DNA from: Candidatus Villigracilis propinquus
GTDB lineage: Bacteria; Chloroflexota; Anaerolineae; Anaerolineales; Villigracilaceae
Assembly: GCA_016714565.1 (NCBI GenBank)
Contig: JADKDM010000001.1
Coordinates: forward strand, 62,001-126,000
DNA length: 64,000 nucleotides
Direction of reading: 5' to 3'
Position 1 is the stretch's first letter, and every line of letters begins with the position of its first letter. Shown here in pieces: positions 25,631 through 34,528 of this stretch. Position numbers and translations under genes: made by a program. The notes beneath the pieces were generated by a model, which was not told the DNA's origin, did no database searches, and worked only from the letters and a program-made list of their open reading frames with translations.

Positions 25631-26962
25631 ATGACCAGACAAACAGGACAAATTTCGAGCGCTGTTGGTGGCTTTACGCCCCCGCAGATCAATAGCCTTG
25701 AAGATACAGGTCTTTCGCCGCTTTGGCTGCAGGACTTGATCCTTAAAGTTCTATACTTCCGTGGTTATTTGACGGGTTTCAAAATCGCCGAAGAAATCTG
25801 TCTGCCTCTCGCCGGGGTAACCGATCAATTATTGACCATCTTGAAGCAGGAAAAATTCATCGAAGTGAAATCATCTCAGGGTGGTTTGGGGGATGGCGCT
25901 TACACGTATGGCATTACCAGCCAGGGCGTTTTGCGCGCACGTGAAGCGATGGAGCGCAGTCAATACGCCGGACCTGCGCCGGTTCCATTTGAAGTTTATA
26001 ACGAAGCCATCCGCCGCCAGAAAAGTGGACGGTTAACCGTCACCACGCGCACCATGCGCCAGATCCTTTCGCAATTGGTGATCTCTGAATCGGCATTCCA
26101 GCGGCTTGGCCCCGCACTAAATTCCGGTTCCTCCATTTTTATGTACGGCCCTCCCGGCAACGGTAAGACCAGTATCGCCCGCGCTTTCGGCAACCTTGTC
26201 CTCAGCCAGAATATGTATATTCCGTATGCCCTGTATTTGGATGGTCAGGTCATCAAAGTCTATGATGCGGTTAGCCACAGCCTTGCGCCGGAGAACGAAG
26301 CAGGCAGCAACGGAGGCCCAACGGGCAGCTTGCGCACGAACACGCGCCGCGACCCGCGCTGGGTGAAGATCCGCAGACCGTTCATTGTCGTAGGCGGTGA
26401 GTTGACATTGGAAGGTCTTGACCTTGTTTTTGACGACACCACCAAATTCTATGAAGCGCCGTTTCAGGTAAAAGCCAATGGCGGCATCCTGCTCATTGAT
26501 GACTTTGGCCGCCAACAGGTTCGTCCGCGTGACCTGCTGAACCGCTGGATCGTTCCGCTTGAAAACCGTGTTGATTATTTGCGTCTGCATACGGGGCGCA
26601 AAGTGGAAGTTCCGTTCGACGTGTTGATCGTGTTCTCCACGAACCTGCCGCCCAAAGACCTTGTGGATGAAGCCTTCCTTCGCCGCCTGCGCCACAAGAT
26701 CGAGATCGGCGACCCCACCTTTGAAGAGTATCGTGAAATTTTCAAACGTGTTGCCCAGGACAGGCGCATCGAATACAACGACCAGGGGCTCGCGTATCTT
26801 TTGCAGGAATGGTACATCAAGCGCAACCGCAAAATGCGAGCCTCCCATCCGCGTGACTTGTGCGACCAGATCATTGATATCGCCTCCTACCTTGCCGTAA
26901 CCCCTACCATGTCCCGCGAGATGATCGATCACGCGGGTAAAGCCTACTTCGTGGATATTTAA
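25631..26962 (+). CDS. AAA+ ATPase with N-terminal winged-helix domain
   Basis: This 443-residue protein has an N-terminal winged-helix-like region (about 30-120: LKVLYFRGYLTGFKIAEEIC, LTILKQEKFIEVKSSQ, YGITSQGVLRAREAMERSQY). The AAA core has Walker A YGPPGNGKTSIARAFG, Walker B GGILLIDDFGRQQVRP, a sensor-1 VFSTNLPPKDLVDEAFLRRL stretch and a C-terminal lid. The wHTH-AAA layout suggests a regulator or remodelling ATPase, but I recognise no named family. The ATG at 25631 is preferred to GTG at 25622 and an upstream start at 25559. No neighbouring substrate gene is obvious. Confidence 0.8.
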   Translation: MTRQTGQISSAVGGFTPPQINSLEDTGLSPLWLQDLILKVLYFRGYLTGFKIAEEICLPLAGVTDQLLTILKQEKFIEVKSSQGGLGDGAYTYGITSQGVLRAREAMERSQYAGPAPVPFEVYNEAIRRQKSGRLTVTTRTMRQILSQLVISESAFQRLGPALNSGSSIFMYGPPGNGKTSIARAFGNLVLSQNMYIPYALYLDGQVIKVYDAVSHSLAPENEAGSNGGPTGSLRTNTRRDPRWVKIRRPFIVVGGELTLEGLDLVFDDTTKFYEAPFQVKANGGILLIDDFGRQQVRPRDLLNRWIVPLENRVDYLRLHTGRKVEVPFDVLIVFSTNLPPKDLVDEAFLRRLRHKIEIGDPTFEEYREIFKRVAQDRRIEYNDQGLAYLLQEWYIKRNRKMRASHPRDLCDQIIDIASYLAVTPTMSREMIDHAGKAYFVDI

Positions 26963-26993
26963 CCGCCTCATCCTTAACTGACACTTGATTCTC

Positions 26994-27749
26994 ATGCTTG
27001 AAAATTTTCCCCGCCCCCTCCTCCTCGCCCATCGCGGTGACCTTACCCACGCTCCGGAGAATACTCTCCCATCATTTATTCAAGCCATCCAAAAAGGCGC
27101 AGACGGCATTGAGCTCGACGCCAAGTTGACCGTGGATGGCCACGTTATCGTCATTCATGACTCAACTGTAAACCGTACAACGAACGGCAGCGGAAAAGTC
27201 GCAACGTTTACATTGGACGAGATCCGCAACCTGGATGCAGGCGCGTGGTTCGATGAAAAGTTTACAGGAACAAAAGTCCCTTTGCTGGAGGAGGTTTTCG
27301 AATCCGTTGGCAAAGACAAAATGATCAACATTGAATTGACAAATTACTATTCCACCCCGCGCGATAACCTGGCGGTGAAAGTATGTGAGTTGATCAAGCG
27401 GCATAATAATCAGGATCAGATCCTTTTCTCATCCTACCTGACGTCTAATCTGAAAATTACTGCAAATATGTTACCCAAAGTACCGCGTGCTTTGCTTGCT
27501 TTGCCAGGCCCCCTTGGATTGTGGGCACGTTCTTTCGGTTTTATGTTTGGCGACTTTCAGGCTCTGCACCCGCATATTTCCAACACCAGCCGCGAGCAGA
27601 TGCAGCGCGCGCACCGCCTCAAGCGCCGTGTGCATGTGTGGACGGCGAATACACAGGAGGAAGTCCAACGGCTGCGGGATTGGGGCGCGGATGGCATTTT
27701 TACCGATGATCCTGCGGTTGCCGTGCAGGCACTTGGCAGGGGCGGGTAA
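26994..27749 (+). CDS. Glycerophosphodiester phosphodiesterase
   Basis: This 251-residue GDPD-family TIM barrel hydrolyses glycerophosphodiesters to glycerol-3-phosphate and an alcohol. Catalytic and metal motifs are clear: LLAHRGDLTHAPENTLPSF (HRG and the E ligand of EN), GIELDAKLTVDGHVIVIHDS (the ELD pair and catalytic H) and VHVWTANTQEEVQRLRDWGA near the C-terminus. There is no signal peptide, so it is cytoplasmic. The ATG at 26994 is taken; TTG at 26985 adds three residues. It lies 31 bp after the AAA ATPase gene and may be co-transcribed. Confidence 0.95.
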   Translation: MLENFPRPLLLAHRGDLTHAPENTLPSFIQAIQKGADGIELDAKLTVDGHVIVIHDSTVNRTTNGSGKVATFTLDEIRNLDAGAWFDEKFTGTKVPLLEEVFESVGKDKMINIELTNYYSTPRDNLAVKVCELIKRHNNQDQILFSSYLTSNLKITANMLPKVPRALLALPGPLGLWARSFGFMFGDFQALHPHISNTSREQMQRAHRLKRRVHVWTANTQEEVQRLRDWGADGIFTDDPAVAVQALGRGG

Positions 27750-27805
27750 GTCTGTCAGAATAACTGTGGCAGGCCAGGGCGGGGAACGAAGCGAAAGTCA
27801 ATTAG

Positions 27806-27826
27806 ACGCCGTTCAGTGAGCGGCGT
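27806..27826 (+). terminator. Terminator after the glycerophosphodiesterase
   Basis: A 6-bp stem (27806-27811 with 27821-27826), extended by one more pair inside, is followed by TGTTTTAT. It lies about 56 bp after the stop. Confidence 0.55.
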
Positions 27827-27891
27827 TGTTTTATCCTAGAATCCATTGTCTTTTCCTCGAAGCGAATGGGAATATGATATAAGAGAAAGTA

Positions 27892-30624
27892 ATGCGTATT
27901 ATCCGAATTTTATTGTTGAGTATTTTTCTTGTTACGCTTGCGCCTGTTCCGGTGCAGGCGCAAACTTCCACGCCGCCCCCCGGCATTCGTTTGATTCTGG
28001 ATGAGATGACCCCGGAAGAGCGCGTGGGGCAGTTGTTCCTTGTTACTTTTAATGGGACGGATACCAGCGTCGAATCGCAAATTTACGATCTTGTCACCCG
28101 CTATCATGTGGGCGGTGTGGTGTTGATGTCGGAGAACAATAACTTTTCGGGGGAGAATACTGTGGTGAACGCTCACGCGCTGATCAATGAGCTTCAGCGA
28201 ATAACGTGGGACACGGCGATTACCCCCGCGTTAGATCCGCAGACGGGCAAAATGGTTACCCCTCCTTATGTGCCGTTATTTATCGGCACTATGCAGGAAG
28301 GGGATGGTCACCCGACGGATCAAATATTGAACGGGCTTACGCCTTTGCCGAGTGAAATGGCAATTGGTGCAACCTGGAACCCAGACCTTGCGGAGCAAGT
28401 TGGTATTGTGCGCGGGCGCGAGCTTGAGGCGCTTGGGTTTAATTTGCATATTGGCCCGTCTTTGGATGTATTGGAATCTCCGTCCTCTTCAGGCGGGGAT
28501 CTGGGAGCGCGTGTATTTGGCGGCGACCCGTTTTGGGTGGGGGAGATGGGCAGCGCGTATGTCAACGGGCTGCACATTGGCAGTGAGAATAATCTTCTGG
28601 TGATTGCAAAACATTTCCCCGGCGTAGGCGGCGCAGACCGCTTGCCTAAGCAGGAAGTTTCCACAGTTCGTAAATCTCTTGAACAACTTAAGCAGATCGA
28701 GCTTGCACCGTTTTTTGCAGTAACAGGGAATGCGCTCTCTGAGAATTTTACTGTGGATGGTTTGCTGGTTTCCCATATCCGCTATCAGGGCTTTCAGGGA
28801 AATATCCGCGCTACAACGCGGCCGATCAGTTTTGACTCGCAGGCGTTGAGCCAGATATTGGCTCTGCCGCAATTCTCCACCTGGTATGCGGATGGCGGTT
28901 TGGTGGTGAGTGATGATTTGGGCAGTCCATCGGTAAGTGATTTCTATGCTTCGGGCGGCGGTCAGTTCCTTGCCCGCATTGCCGCGCGGGATGCCTTTCT
29001 TGCCGGGAATGATATTTTGTATCTCGGCAATATCGTCTCCAGTGATGCGCCGGATACATACACGACCACCACGCGCACGATCGATTTCTTCGTCCAAAAA
29101 TATAATGAAGACCCAGCCTTTGCCCAGCGTGTGGATGCTTCTGTGGCGCGCATCCTAGCCGCGAAGATGGGGATATATGACAATTTTATTTTCAGCAATG
29201 TTGTAAATGAGGGCGTGCAGTTGACGAATCTGGGGTCGGATACTGCGGTTACATTTGCTGTGGCGCGCAATTCGGCCACACTGGTCAGCCCAGCCCTGTC
29301 TGACTTGACTTCGGTTTTGCCCTTGCCTCCCCAGCCGAATGAGCACCTTGTTTTCCTTACCGATGCCGTGGATGTGAAGCAATGCAGTGAATGTGCTCCG
29401 CAGCCTTTACTTGCGGCTGATGCGATGGAAAATGTCATTTTGCAGTTGTACGGTCCGCAGAGCGGGAACCAGACCGAGGGTTTCCGACTTACCTCATATT
29501 CATTTGAAAATCTGCATGCCCTGTTGGATACGCCCGCTGACAATCAATTTGTAGCCGATGATATTGATCGCTCTGACTGGATCGTCATCTCAGTGACAGA
29601 TGCATCCAATGGGCAGCCCGCGCTCATCAGCCGTTTCCTGCGGGAACGCCCGGATCTGCTGCGTGAAAAAAATATAATACTCTTCTCGTTCGGTGCGCCT
29701 TATTATTTTGATACTACCACTCTTTCCAAATTAACCGCCTATTATGCGCTCTACAGCAAACAGCCCCAATTCGTGGATGTTGCCGCCCGTCTGCTTTTTC
29801 AGGAATTGACCCCCATTGGCTCGTCACCTGTCTCCGTCTCTTCGGTGGGATATGACCTGATCTCGGTCATGTCACCAGACCCAAGCCAGATCATTCCGAT
29901 CTTTCTGGACCTGCCGCCTGCTCCTGTTACCCCCGGCTCTTTGCTTACGCCCGAGCCGACCCCGATTCCCCTCTTTCGAATTGGCGACACCATTGCCATT
30001 CGCACCGGTGCGATCATGGACAGAAACGGACATCCCGTTCCCGACGGGACGGTAGTGCAGTTCTCCATGTTATTGACGGGTGAGGGCGGCGGCATTTTGC
30101 AGCAGGTGGAATCAGTCACCACACAAGGTGTGGCGCGCGCATCGTTTGGGTTGGATAAACCCGGTCTGTTGGAGATCCGCGTCGCAAGCGAACCTGCTAC
30201 CATATCTGAAGTGGTGCAATTGGATGTATCTCAATCCGGCGCGGTGGCTGTGACGGTGGTTGTGCCTGAGTTGACCCAGTCCATTGAACCAACGCCCGAA
30301 GCCACCGCTGAAGTGAAAGTGGACCCCTATGTTTCTGAAGATGGCTTCCCCCGTTTTTCATCCTGGGTGATTGCAATGCTGGTCATTCTTTTTAGCGTGG
30401 GAGTTGCCTACATGGTTACCATCCGCGTCACAAATCGACGCTCTGCCTTTCGCTGGACGTTGGGTATTTTGCTGGGCGGGCTGCTTTCCTATAATTTTCT
30501 TTCCCTGGGTTTGTTCGGCATCACCAATTGGATGATAAACAGCAGTGTTTCAGGCGTGGTCATCTTTGTGATTCTCGGGGAATTGCTTGGCTTTGTGGGC
30601 GGCTGGATCTGGTCACGCAGGTAA
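27892..30624 (+). CDS. Exported GH3-family glycosidase-like protein with C-terminal membrane segments
   Basis: This 910-residue protein has a signal peptide (1-24, cleavage near VQA-QT). A GH3 (beta)/alpha barrel starts at LDEMTPEERVGQLFLVTFNG and includes VIAKHFPGVGGADRLP and the nucleophile strand GGLVVSDDLGSPSVSD. A second alpha/beta domain, a Pro-rich segment and an Ig-like domain (about 705-780, starting IGDTIAIRTGAIMDRNG) follow. The C-terminus has two or three membrane helices (about 826-905). GH3 enzymes of the NagZ group remove GlcNAc, but the KHFPGHG...DSH loop with the catalytic His is not conserved here. It is probably displayed on the outer face of the membrane. Confidence 0.85.
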   Translation: MRIIRILLLSIFLVTLAPVPVQAQTSTPPPGIRLILDEMTPEERVGQLFLVTFNGTDTSVESQIYDLVTRYHVGGVVLMSENNNFSGENTVVNAHALINELQRITWDTAITPALDPQTGKMVTPPYVPLFIGTMQEGDGHPTDQILNGLTPLPSEMAIGATWNPDLAEQVGIVRGRELEALGFNLHIGPSLDVLESPSSSGGDLGARVFGGDPFWVGEMGSAYVNGLHIGSENNLLVIAKHFPGVGGADRLPKQEVSTVRKSLEQLKQIELAPFFAVTGNALSENFTVDGLLVSHIRYQGFQGNIRATTRPISFDSQALSQILALPQFSTWYADGGLVVSDDLGSPSVSDFYASGGGQFLARIAARDAFLAGNDILYLGNIVSSDAPDTYTTTTRTIDFFVQKYNEDPAFAQRVDASVARILAAKMGIYDNFIFSNVVNEGVQLTNLGSDTAVTFAVARNSATLVSPALSDLTSVLPLPPQPNEHLVFLTDAVDVKQCSECAPQPLLAADAMENVILQLYGPQSGNQTEGFRLTSYSFENLHALLDTPADNQFVADDIDRSDWIVISVTDASNGQPALISRFLRERPDLLREKNIILFSFGAPYYFDTTTLSKLTAYYALYSKQPQFVDVAARLLFQELTPIGSSPVSVSSVGYDLISVMSPDPSQIIPIFLDLPPAPVTPGSLLTPEPTPIPLFRIGDTIAIRTGAIMDRNGHPVPDGTVVQFSMLLTGEGGGILQQVESVTTQGVARASFGLDKPGLLEIRVASEPATISEVVQLDVSQSGAVAVTVVVPELTQSIEPTPEATAEVKVDPYVSEDGFPRFSSWVIAMLVILFSVGVAYMVTIRVTNRRSAFRWTLGILLGGLLSYNFLSLGLFGITNWMINSSVSGVVIFVILGELLGFVGGWIWSRR

Positions 30625-30772
30625 ATATGCGCTCTGTCAGAGACTTAGTTCTCGACATAGCGTTGAGCGTTTGTTGATTTACTTCCAACGAAGCATATAG
30701 TACATTTGTCTAAACCTTGATTAATGAATAAATGTTATTATCCTTCCATCCTTTAGGTTAGGAAAATTAAGC

Positions 30773-31780
30773 ATGCCTGCACAAACCAAGAACAAAGAAA
30801 AACAACCTCCCATCTTATTTGAAAAAACACAGAGCATCATCAAGCAGGTCAATAAATTGCTTGGCGGCACTTTGGTGACATATTTCAACAACCCGCGCGG
30901 CAGTGTCTGTCACGATGACGTATTGGCGTTGTTCGAATTATTGGAAAAGATCGGCCAACAGGAAAACATCTATCTCTTCATCAAATCCAGCGGCGGCAAT
31001 GGACAGGCTTCGTTGCGTATCGTGAATCTGCTGCGGCAGTATTGCAAGAAATTTGTGGCTGTCATTCCGCTGGAATGTGCTTCCGCTGCGACCATGATCA
31101 CGCTTGGAGCGAACGAAATTCAAATGGGGCCGATGGCCTATCTCACCTCGGTGGATACATCGCTTACCCACTCACTCTCTCCAATTGACCGTGACAATGA
31201 CCGTGTCAGCGTCAGCCTGGATGAATTGAATCGCGTCGTGAAACTGTGGCAAGCCCAAGGGTCCGATACGAGCGAGAATCCGTATCAGCAATTGTTCCAG
31301 CATGTGCATCCACTCGTCATTGGTGCAGTGGACCGTGCCGAGTCCCTGTCCATTATGCTGTGCAAGGAATTGCTTGCCTATCATATCGAAGATGATAAAG
31401 AAGCAGAGAACATCGCCGCAACCTTGAATTCAAAATATCCATCCCATGGATATCCGATCCTGATCGAAGAGGCAAAACGGATCGGTCTCAGAGTGAGCCA
31501 TCTCAACTCTGAGATCAACACCTTGCTGCTTGAGTTGAACGAACTCTACAGTGAAATGGGGCAGCGGGCCACCACCGATTTTGATGACACGCACGCGCAC
31601 GGCAACGAGATCCTCAACATTTGGGAATCCACTGGCGTGCTTGTGTATTACCAGCAGGATAAGGATTGGTTCTATCGAACCGAAGAGCGGCGCTGGATTT
31701 CGCTCAACGATAACAGCAGCTGGCGGCGGGTGGCAAAGAACGGCGGTAAAGTTGAGAAATCAATTCTACATATTACGTAA
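30773..31780 (+). CDS. SDH-type serine protease (ClpP/SppA-like crotonase fold)
   Basis: In this 335-residue protein the core resembles serine dehydrogenase proteinases and SppA: LFIKSSGGNGQASLRIVNLL (oxyanion region, residues 68-87), VAVIPLECASAATMITLGAN with the presumed nucleophile Ser104, and IQMGPMAYLTSVDTSLT. The C-terminal region beyond 280 is extra and aromatic-rich (YYQQDKDWFYRTEERRW). No signal peptide or membrane helix is seen, so it is probably cytoplasmic. In this fold the active form is an oligomer. It is followed by a strong terminator at 31786-31812. Confidence 0.8.
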   Translation: MPAQTKNKEKQPPILFEKTQSIIKQVNKLLGGTLVTYFNNPRGSVCHDDVLALFELLEKIGQQENIYLFIKSSGGNGQASLRIVNLLRQYCKKFVAVIPLECASAATMITLGANEIQMGPMAYLTSVDTSLTHSLSPIDRDNDRVSVSLDELNRVVKLWQAQGSDTSENPYQQLFQHVHPLVIGAVDRAESLSIMLCKELLAYHIEDDKEAENIAATLNSKYPSHGYPILIEEAKRIGLRVSHLNSEINTLLLELNELYSEMGQRATTDFDDTHAHGNEILNIWESTGVLVYYQQDKDWFYRTEERRWISLNDNSSWRRVAKNGGKVEKSILHIT

Positions 31781-31785
31781 TGTTG

Positions 31786-31812
31786 CGGAGCATACAATAA
31801 ATGTATGCTCCG
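31786..31812 (+). terminator. Terminator after the SDH-type protease
   Basis: A perfect 11-bp stem (31786-31796 with 31802-31812) has a 5-nt loop and a TTTTTT tail. Confidence 0.93.
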
Positions 31813-31855
31813 TTTTTTGTGACAAAAGCAGGATTTTTCATTCCATACAAAACCT

Positions 31856-31883
31856 TTGCAAAACCTGTGCAATATGGTAAAAT
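31856..31883 (+). promoter_or_regulatory. Promoter candidate for the peroxiredoxin-like gene
   Basis: TTGCAA (31856-31861) and TAAAAT (31878-31883) have a 16-bp spacer. The predicted start is about 34 nt before the ATG at 31924, which has GTAAGGA as ribosome site. Confidence 0.55.
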
Positions 31884-31923
31884 CTTGATATTCAAATTCT
31901 GAGAACACCACTGTAAGGATACT

Positions 31924-32523
31924 ATGCCTGTAAATAATCAACTCAAATTCAATGACCTCGCGCCTGATGTGAAATTATTGGACGCGAATGGAAAGTCCAT
32001 TCAGCTTTCCTCCCTTTGGAAGAAGGGCGTGCTTGTGCTGGCATTCACCCGCCATTTTGGATGTCCTCAATGCAAAGAGATGGTGGACCAATTGATTGAC
32101 TCGCATCAGGCTTTAACCGACAAAGGGTTGCAGCTGGCGATCGTTTCCCACGCCTCGGCAGAATCTGCCAAAGCCTTCTGTGAACAGCACGCACCCAGTG
32201 CAACCTGTCTCGCTGACCCGGACCGCAGCGCTTACCGCGCCTACGGCTTGTATCAAGGCACCTTCTGGCAGACGCTGCTTTCCCCTCGTATTTGGCAATC
32301 CAACCGCAGGCTGGCCCGCGAAAAAGGCTACAAGCCCGAACTTCCGTCCCCCGGACAGGACGCCTATCAAATGTCGGGCACCTTCATCGTCGGCATGGAT
32401 GGACGCATTCGCCTGCCATACTATTATGAAGATATCGCCGATCACCCTCCCGTGGACCTGATCCTGCACGGCATCATGGGTGTGGATTGGAAAAGACCCT
32501 ATGATTCAAAACCGGTCGTTTAA
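31924..32523 (+). CDS. AhpC/TSA-like peroxiredoxin-fold protein (Prx-like2)
   Basis: This 199-residue thioredoxin-fold protein carries the active-site segment AFTRHFGCPQCKEMVDQL, with a CPQC motif at 47-50 where peroxiredoxins have the peroxidatic Cys. DLAPDVKLLDANGKSIQLSS is the family N-terminus and GTFIVGMDGRIRLPYYYEDI the C-terminal strand pair. This matches the AhpC/TSA_2 group, whose members reduce peroxides or act as disulfide reductases. The ABC permease gene begins 27 bp downstream on the same strand, possibly co-transcribed. Confidence 0.85.
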   Translation: MPVNNQLKFNDLAPDVKLLDANGKSIQLSSLWKKGVLVLAFTRHFGCPQCKEMVDQLIDSHQALTDKGLQLAIVSHASAESAKAFCEQHAPSATCLADPDRSAYRAYGLYQGTFWQTLLSPRIWQSNRRLAREKGYKPELPSPGQDAYQMSGTFIVGMDGRIRLPYYYEDIADHPPVDLILHGIMGVDWKRPYDSKPVV

Positions 32524-32550
32524 TACATTGAGCACTGTGAAAGAAAAAAT

Positions 32551-33711
32551 ATGAAGAATTTATTTCTCGCAACATACCTGGCCATTAAGGAAGTTGTCCG
32601 CAATAAGGGACGCTTCCTGCTCGTGGCATTGGTGATCGCATTGATCACCCTGCTGGTTTTGTTCATCGCTGCTTTGGGTGAAGGACTCGCCAATGGCAAC
32701 CGTCAATACGTGGCAAATCTGGATGCGCAGCTCGTCGTCTTTTTGGAAAAATCAGATTACAGCATTTCAGCCAGCCGTCTTGAGACGAACACCGTCAAGA
32801 CCGTTCGCCGCGTGGAAGGGGTCGAGGATGCCGGGGCAATATATACATCCACTACTGAGATCGTCTCCCTCCCCGAGCCTTTGAAAGTATCCATGCTTGG
32901 CGCGGAGCCTGGCCGCCCCGGTATGCCACCCATCCTTGAGGGACGTGAATTCCGCGGCGGGGAAGCCCGTGAAGCCGTGATGGATCGCAACGTGGCTTTG
33001 CGCTCCGACCTGCAAATTGGAGATACCATCCAGATCCGTTCCACACAGGGGACAGATGATGAGTTTTTTGAGTTAAAGATCGTTGGTCTTGTGGATGGGC
33101 AGTCTTATTTCTTCCAGCCCACTATTTTTGTCCCTGCCGCAACTTGGGAAAAAATCCGCCCGCAGTCTGAATCTGAACTCGCCAGCGATACCCCATATCC
33201 AAATATCATCGCCGTGAAGTTGACCGACCCTATGCAGGCTGAAGCCATGTCTGTGAATTTGGTGGATGGAGTTCCCAATATCGAAGTTGCAACCATTGCA
33301 GCCACCATCAACAATATTCCCGGATATTCCGCCCAACAAGGCACGGTTCAAACGCAGGGCGTCTTCACTTTGTTGATCGGTATCCTCGTCATCGGCGGCT
33401 TCTTCCAAATTCAGATCCTTCAAAAGGTTCCGCAGATCGGTGTGTTGAAGGCCATTGGTTCTTCCAATGGGGTGGTGGGGCTTTCAGCGGTGATCCAGAT
33501 CATTATTGTGACCGCGCTCGGAGTGGGGATCGGAGGCGGAATGACGTATTTGTTCTCGCTGGGTTTCCCTCCCACGATCCCTCTGGTCTTCAATGGCGCA
33601 CGTTCTTTGATCGCGGTGGCTTTGCTTTTGGCCATCGGCCCGTTCGGCGGAATGGTGTCCATTATTTATGCAGTGCGTATCGAGCCGCTTAAGGCTCTCA
33701 GGTTGGGGTAG
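32551..33711 (+). CDS. ABC transporter permease, FtsX/MacB type
   Basis: In this 386-residue permease one N-terminal membrane helix (about 18-42) is followed by a large extracytoplasmic MacB-like domain (45-265). Three C-terminal membrane helices (about 275-380) include GVFTLLIGILVIGGFFQIQI and LQKVPQIGVLKAIGSSNGVV, the FtsX-type coupling region. Such permeases work as dimers in export or lipid/lipoprotein extraction, not import. The ATPase gene begins 7 bp downstream. There is no adaptor or solute-binding protein nearby. Confidence 0.93.
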   Translation: MKNLFLATYLAIKEVVRNKGRFLLVALVIALITLLVLFIAALGEGLANGNRQYVANLDAQLVVFLEKSDYSISASRLETNTVKTVRRVEGVEDAGAIYTSTTEIVSLPEPLKVSMLGAEPGRPGMPPILEGREFRGGEAREAVMDRNVALRSDLQIGDTIQIRSTQGTDDEFFELKIVGLVDGQSYFFQPTIFVPAATWEKIRPQSESELASDTPYPNIIAVKLTDPMQAEAMSVNLVDGVPNIEVATIAATINNIPGYSAQQGTVQTQGVFTLLIGILVIGGFFQIQILQKVPQIGVLKAIGSSNGVVGLSAVIQIIIVTALGVGIGGGMTYLFSLGFPPTIPLVFNGARSLIAVALLLAIGPFGGMVSIIYAVRIEPLKALRLG

Positions 33712-33718
33712 GTGAAAA

Positions 33719-34447
33719 ATGTCTAATGTAGCTCTTGAAGTTCGTGATTTGGTAAAGTCCTTTTCGCTGGATGGCGCAACCATCAATGCCGTGGACCATG
33801 TTTCGTTTCAGGTAAGGTCCGGTGAGTTTGTGGCGTTGGTGGGACCGAGTGGTTCCGGCAAGACCACCATGCTGTCCATTCTGGCGGCTTTGCTTACCCC
33901 AAGCAGTGGACAGGTTTTGATCGATGGGCAGGACCTTGCCCAGATGAATGAAAAAAAGCGCGTGAAATTGCGCCGTGAGAAGATCGGTTTTACATTCCAG
34001 GCAAATAACCTGATCCCGTTTTTATCTGCACGCGAAAATGTAGAATTCATGCTTCGCCTGAACGGCAAGCTCGACCATGCCAGCCGTATCCGTTCGGATG
34101 AATTGCTTGCTCGTTTGGGGTTAGCTGACCGTTTGCATAACCTGCCCGCTCAAATGTCCGGTGGACAGCAGCAGCGTGTGGCGATTGCGAGAGCGTTAAT
34201 CCATAATCCCGCCGTGGTGTTGGCAGATGAGCCGACTGCCTCATTGGATACGGAGCGCGCCTTTCAGGTGGTGGAGACTTTTGCACATCTTATCCACGAA
34301 AATGGACGTGCGGGCGTCATCGTGACGCATGACCTGCGCATGTGCCAATATGTGGACCGCGTCCTGCAAATGCAGGATGGAAAATTGGTGCGTGAGTACA
34401 ACGATAAACAAGAGATCCTGGAGCTCGCACGCGGGACCATTCACTAA
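33719..34447 (+). CDS. ABC transporter ATP-binding protein, MacB/LolD type
   Basis: This 242-residue ATPase is the partner of the preceding permease. It has Walker A GPSGSGKTT, the Q-loop in FTFQANNLIPFLSARENVEF, signature MSGGQQQRVAIARAL, Walker B VVLADEPTASLD and switch VIVTHD. The Q-loop context and the FtsX-type partner place it in the type VII (MacB/LolD) exporter group. The spacing of 7 bp implies co-translation. A strong terminator follows at 34465-34499. Confidence 0.95.
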   Translation: MSNVALEVRDLVKSFSLDGATINAVDHVSFQVRSGEFVALVGPSGSGKTTMLSILAALLTPSSGQVLIDGQDLAQMNEKKRVKLRREKIGFTFQANNLIPFLSARENVEFMLRLNGKLDHASRIRSDELLARLGLADRLHNLPAQMSGGQQQRVAIARALIHNPAVVLADEPTASLDTERAFQVVETFAHLIHENGRAGVIVTHDLRMCQYVDRVLQMQDGKLVREYNDKQEILELARGTIH

Positions 34448-34464
34448 TTTTGGCTTTGGAATCA

Positions 34465-34499
34465 AAAAAGGCTTTCGAGTTTTTCTCGAAAGCCTTTTT
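34465..34499. terminator. Bidirectional terminator
   Basis: A perfect 15-bp inverted repeat (34465-34479 with 34485-34499) has a 5-nt loop and A/T runs on both sides. It lies between the convergent ABC operon and cyclase gene. Confidence 0.92.
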
Positions 34500-34528
34500 A
34501 TTTTCTCAATTTGCGCTCCTGATTGCTT

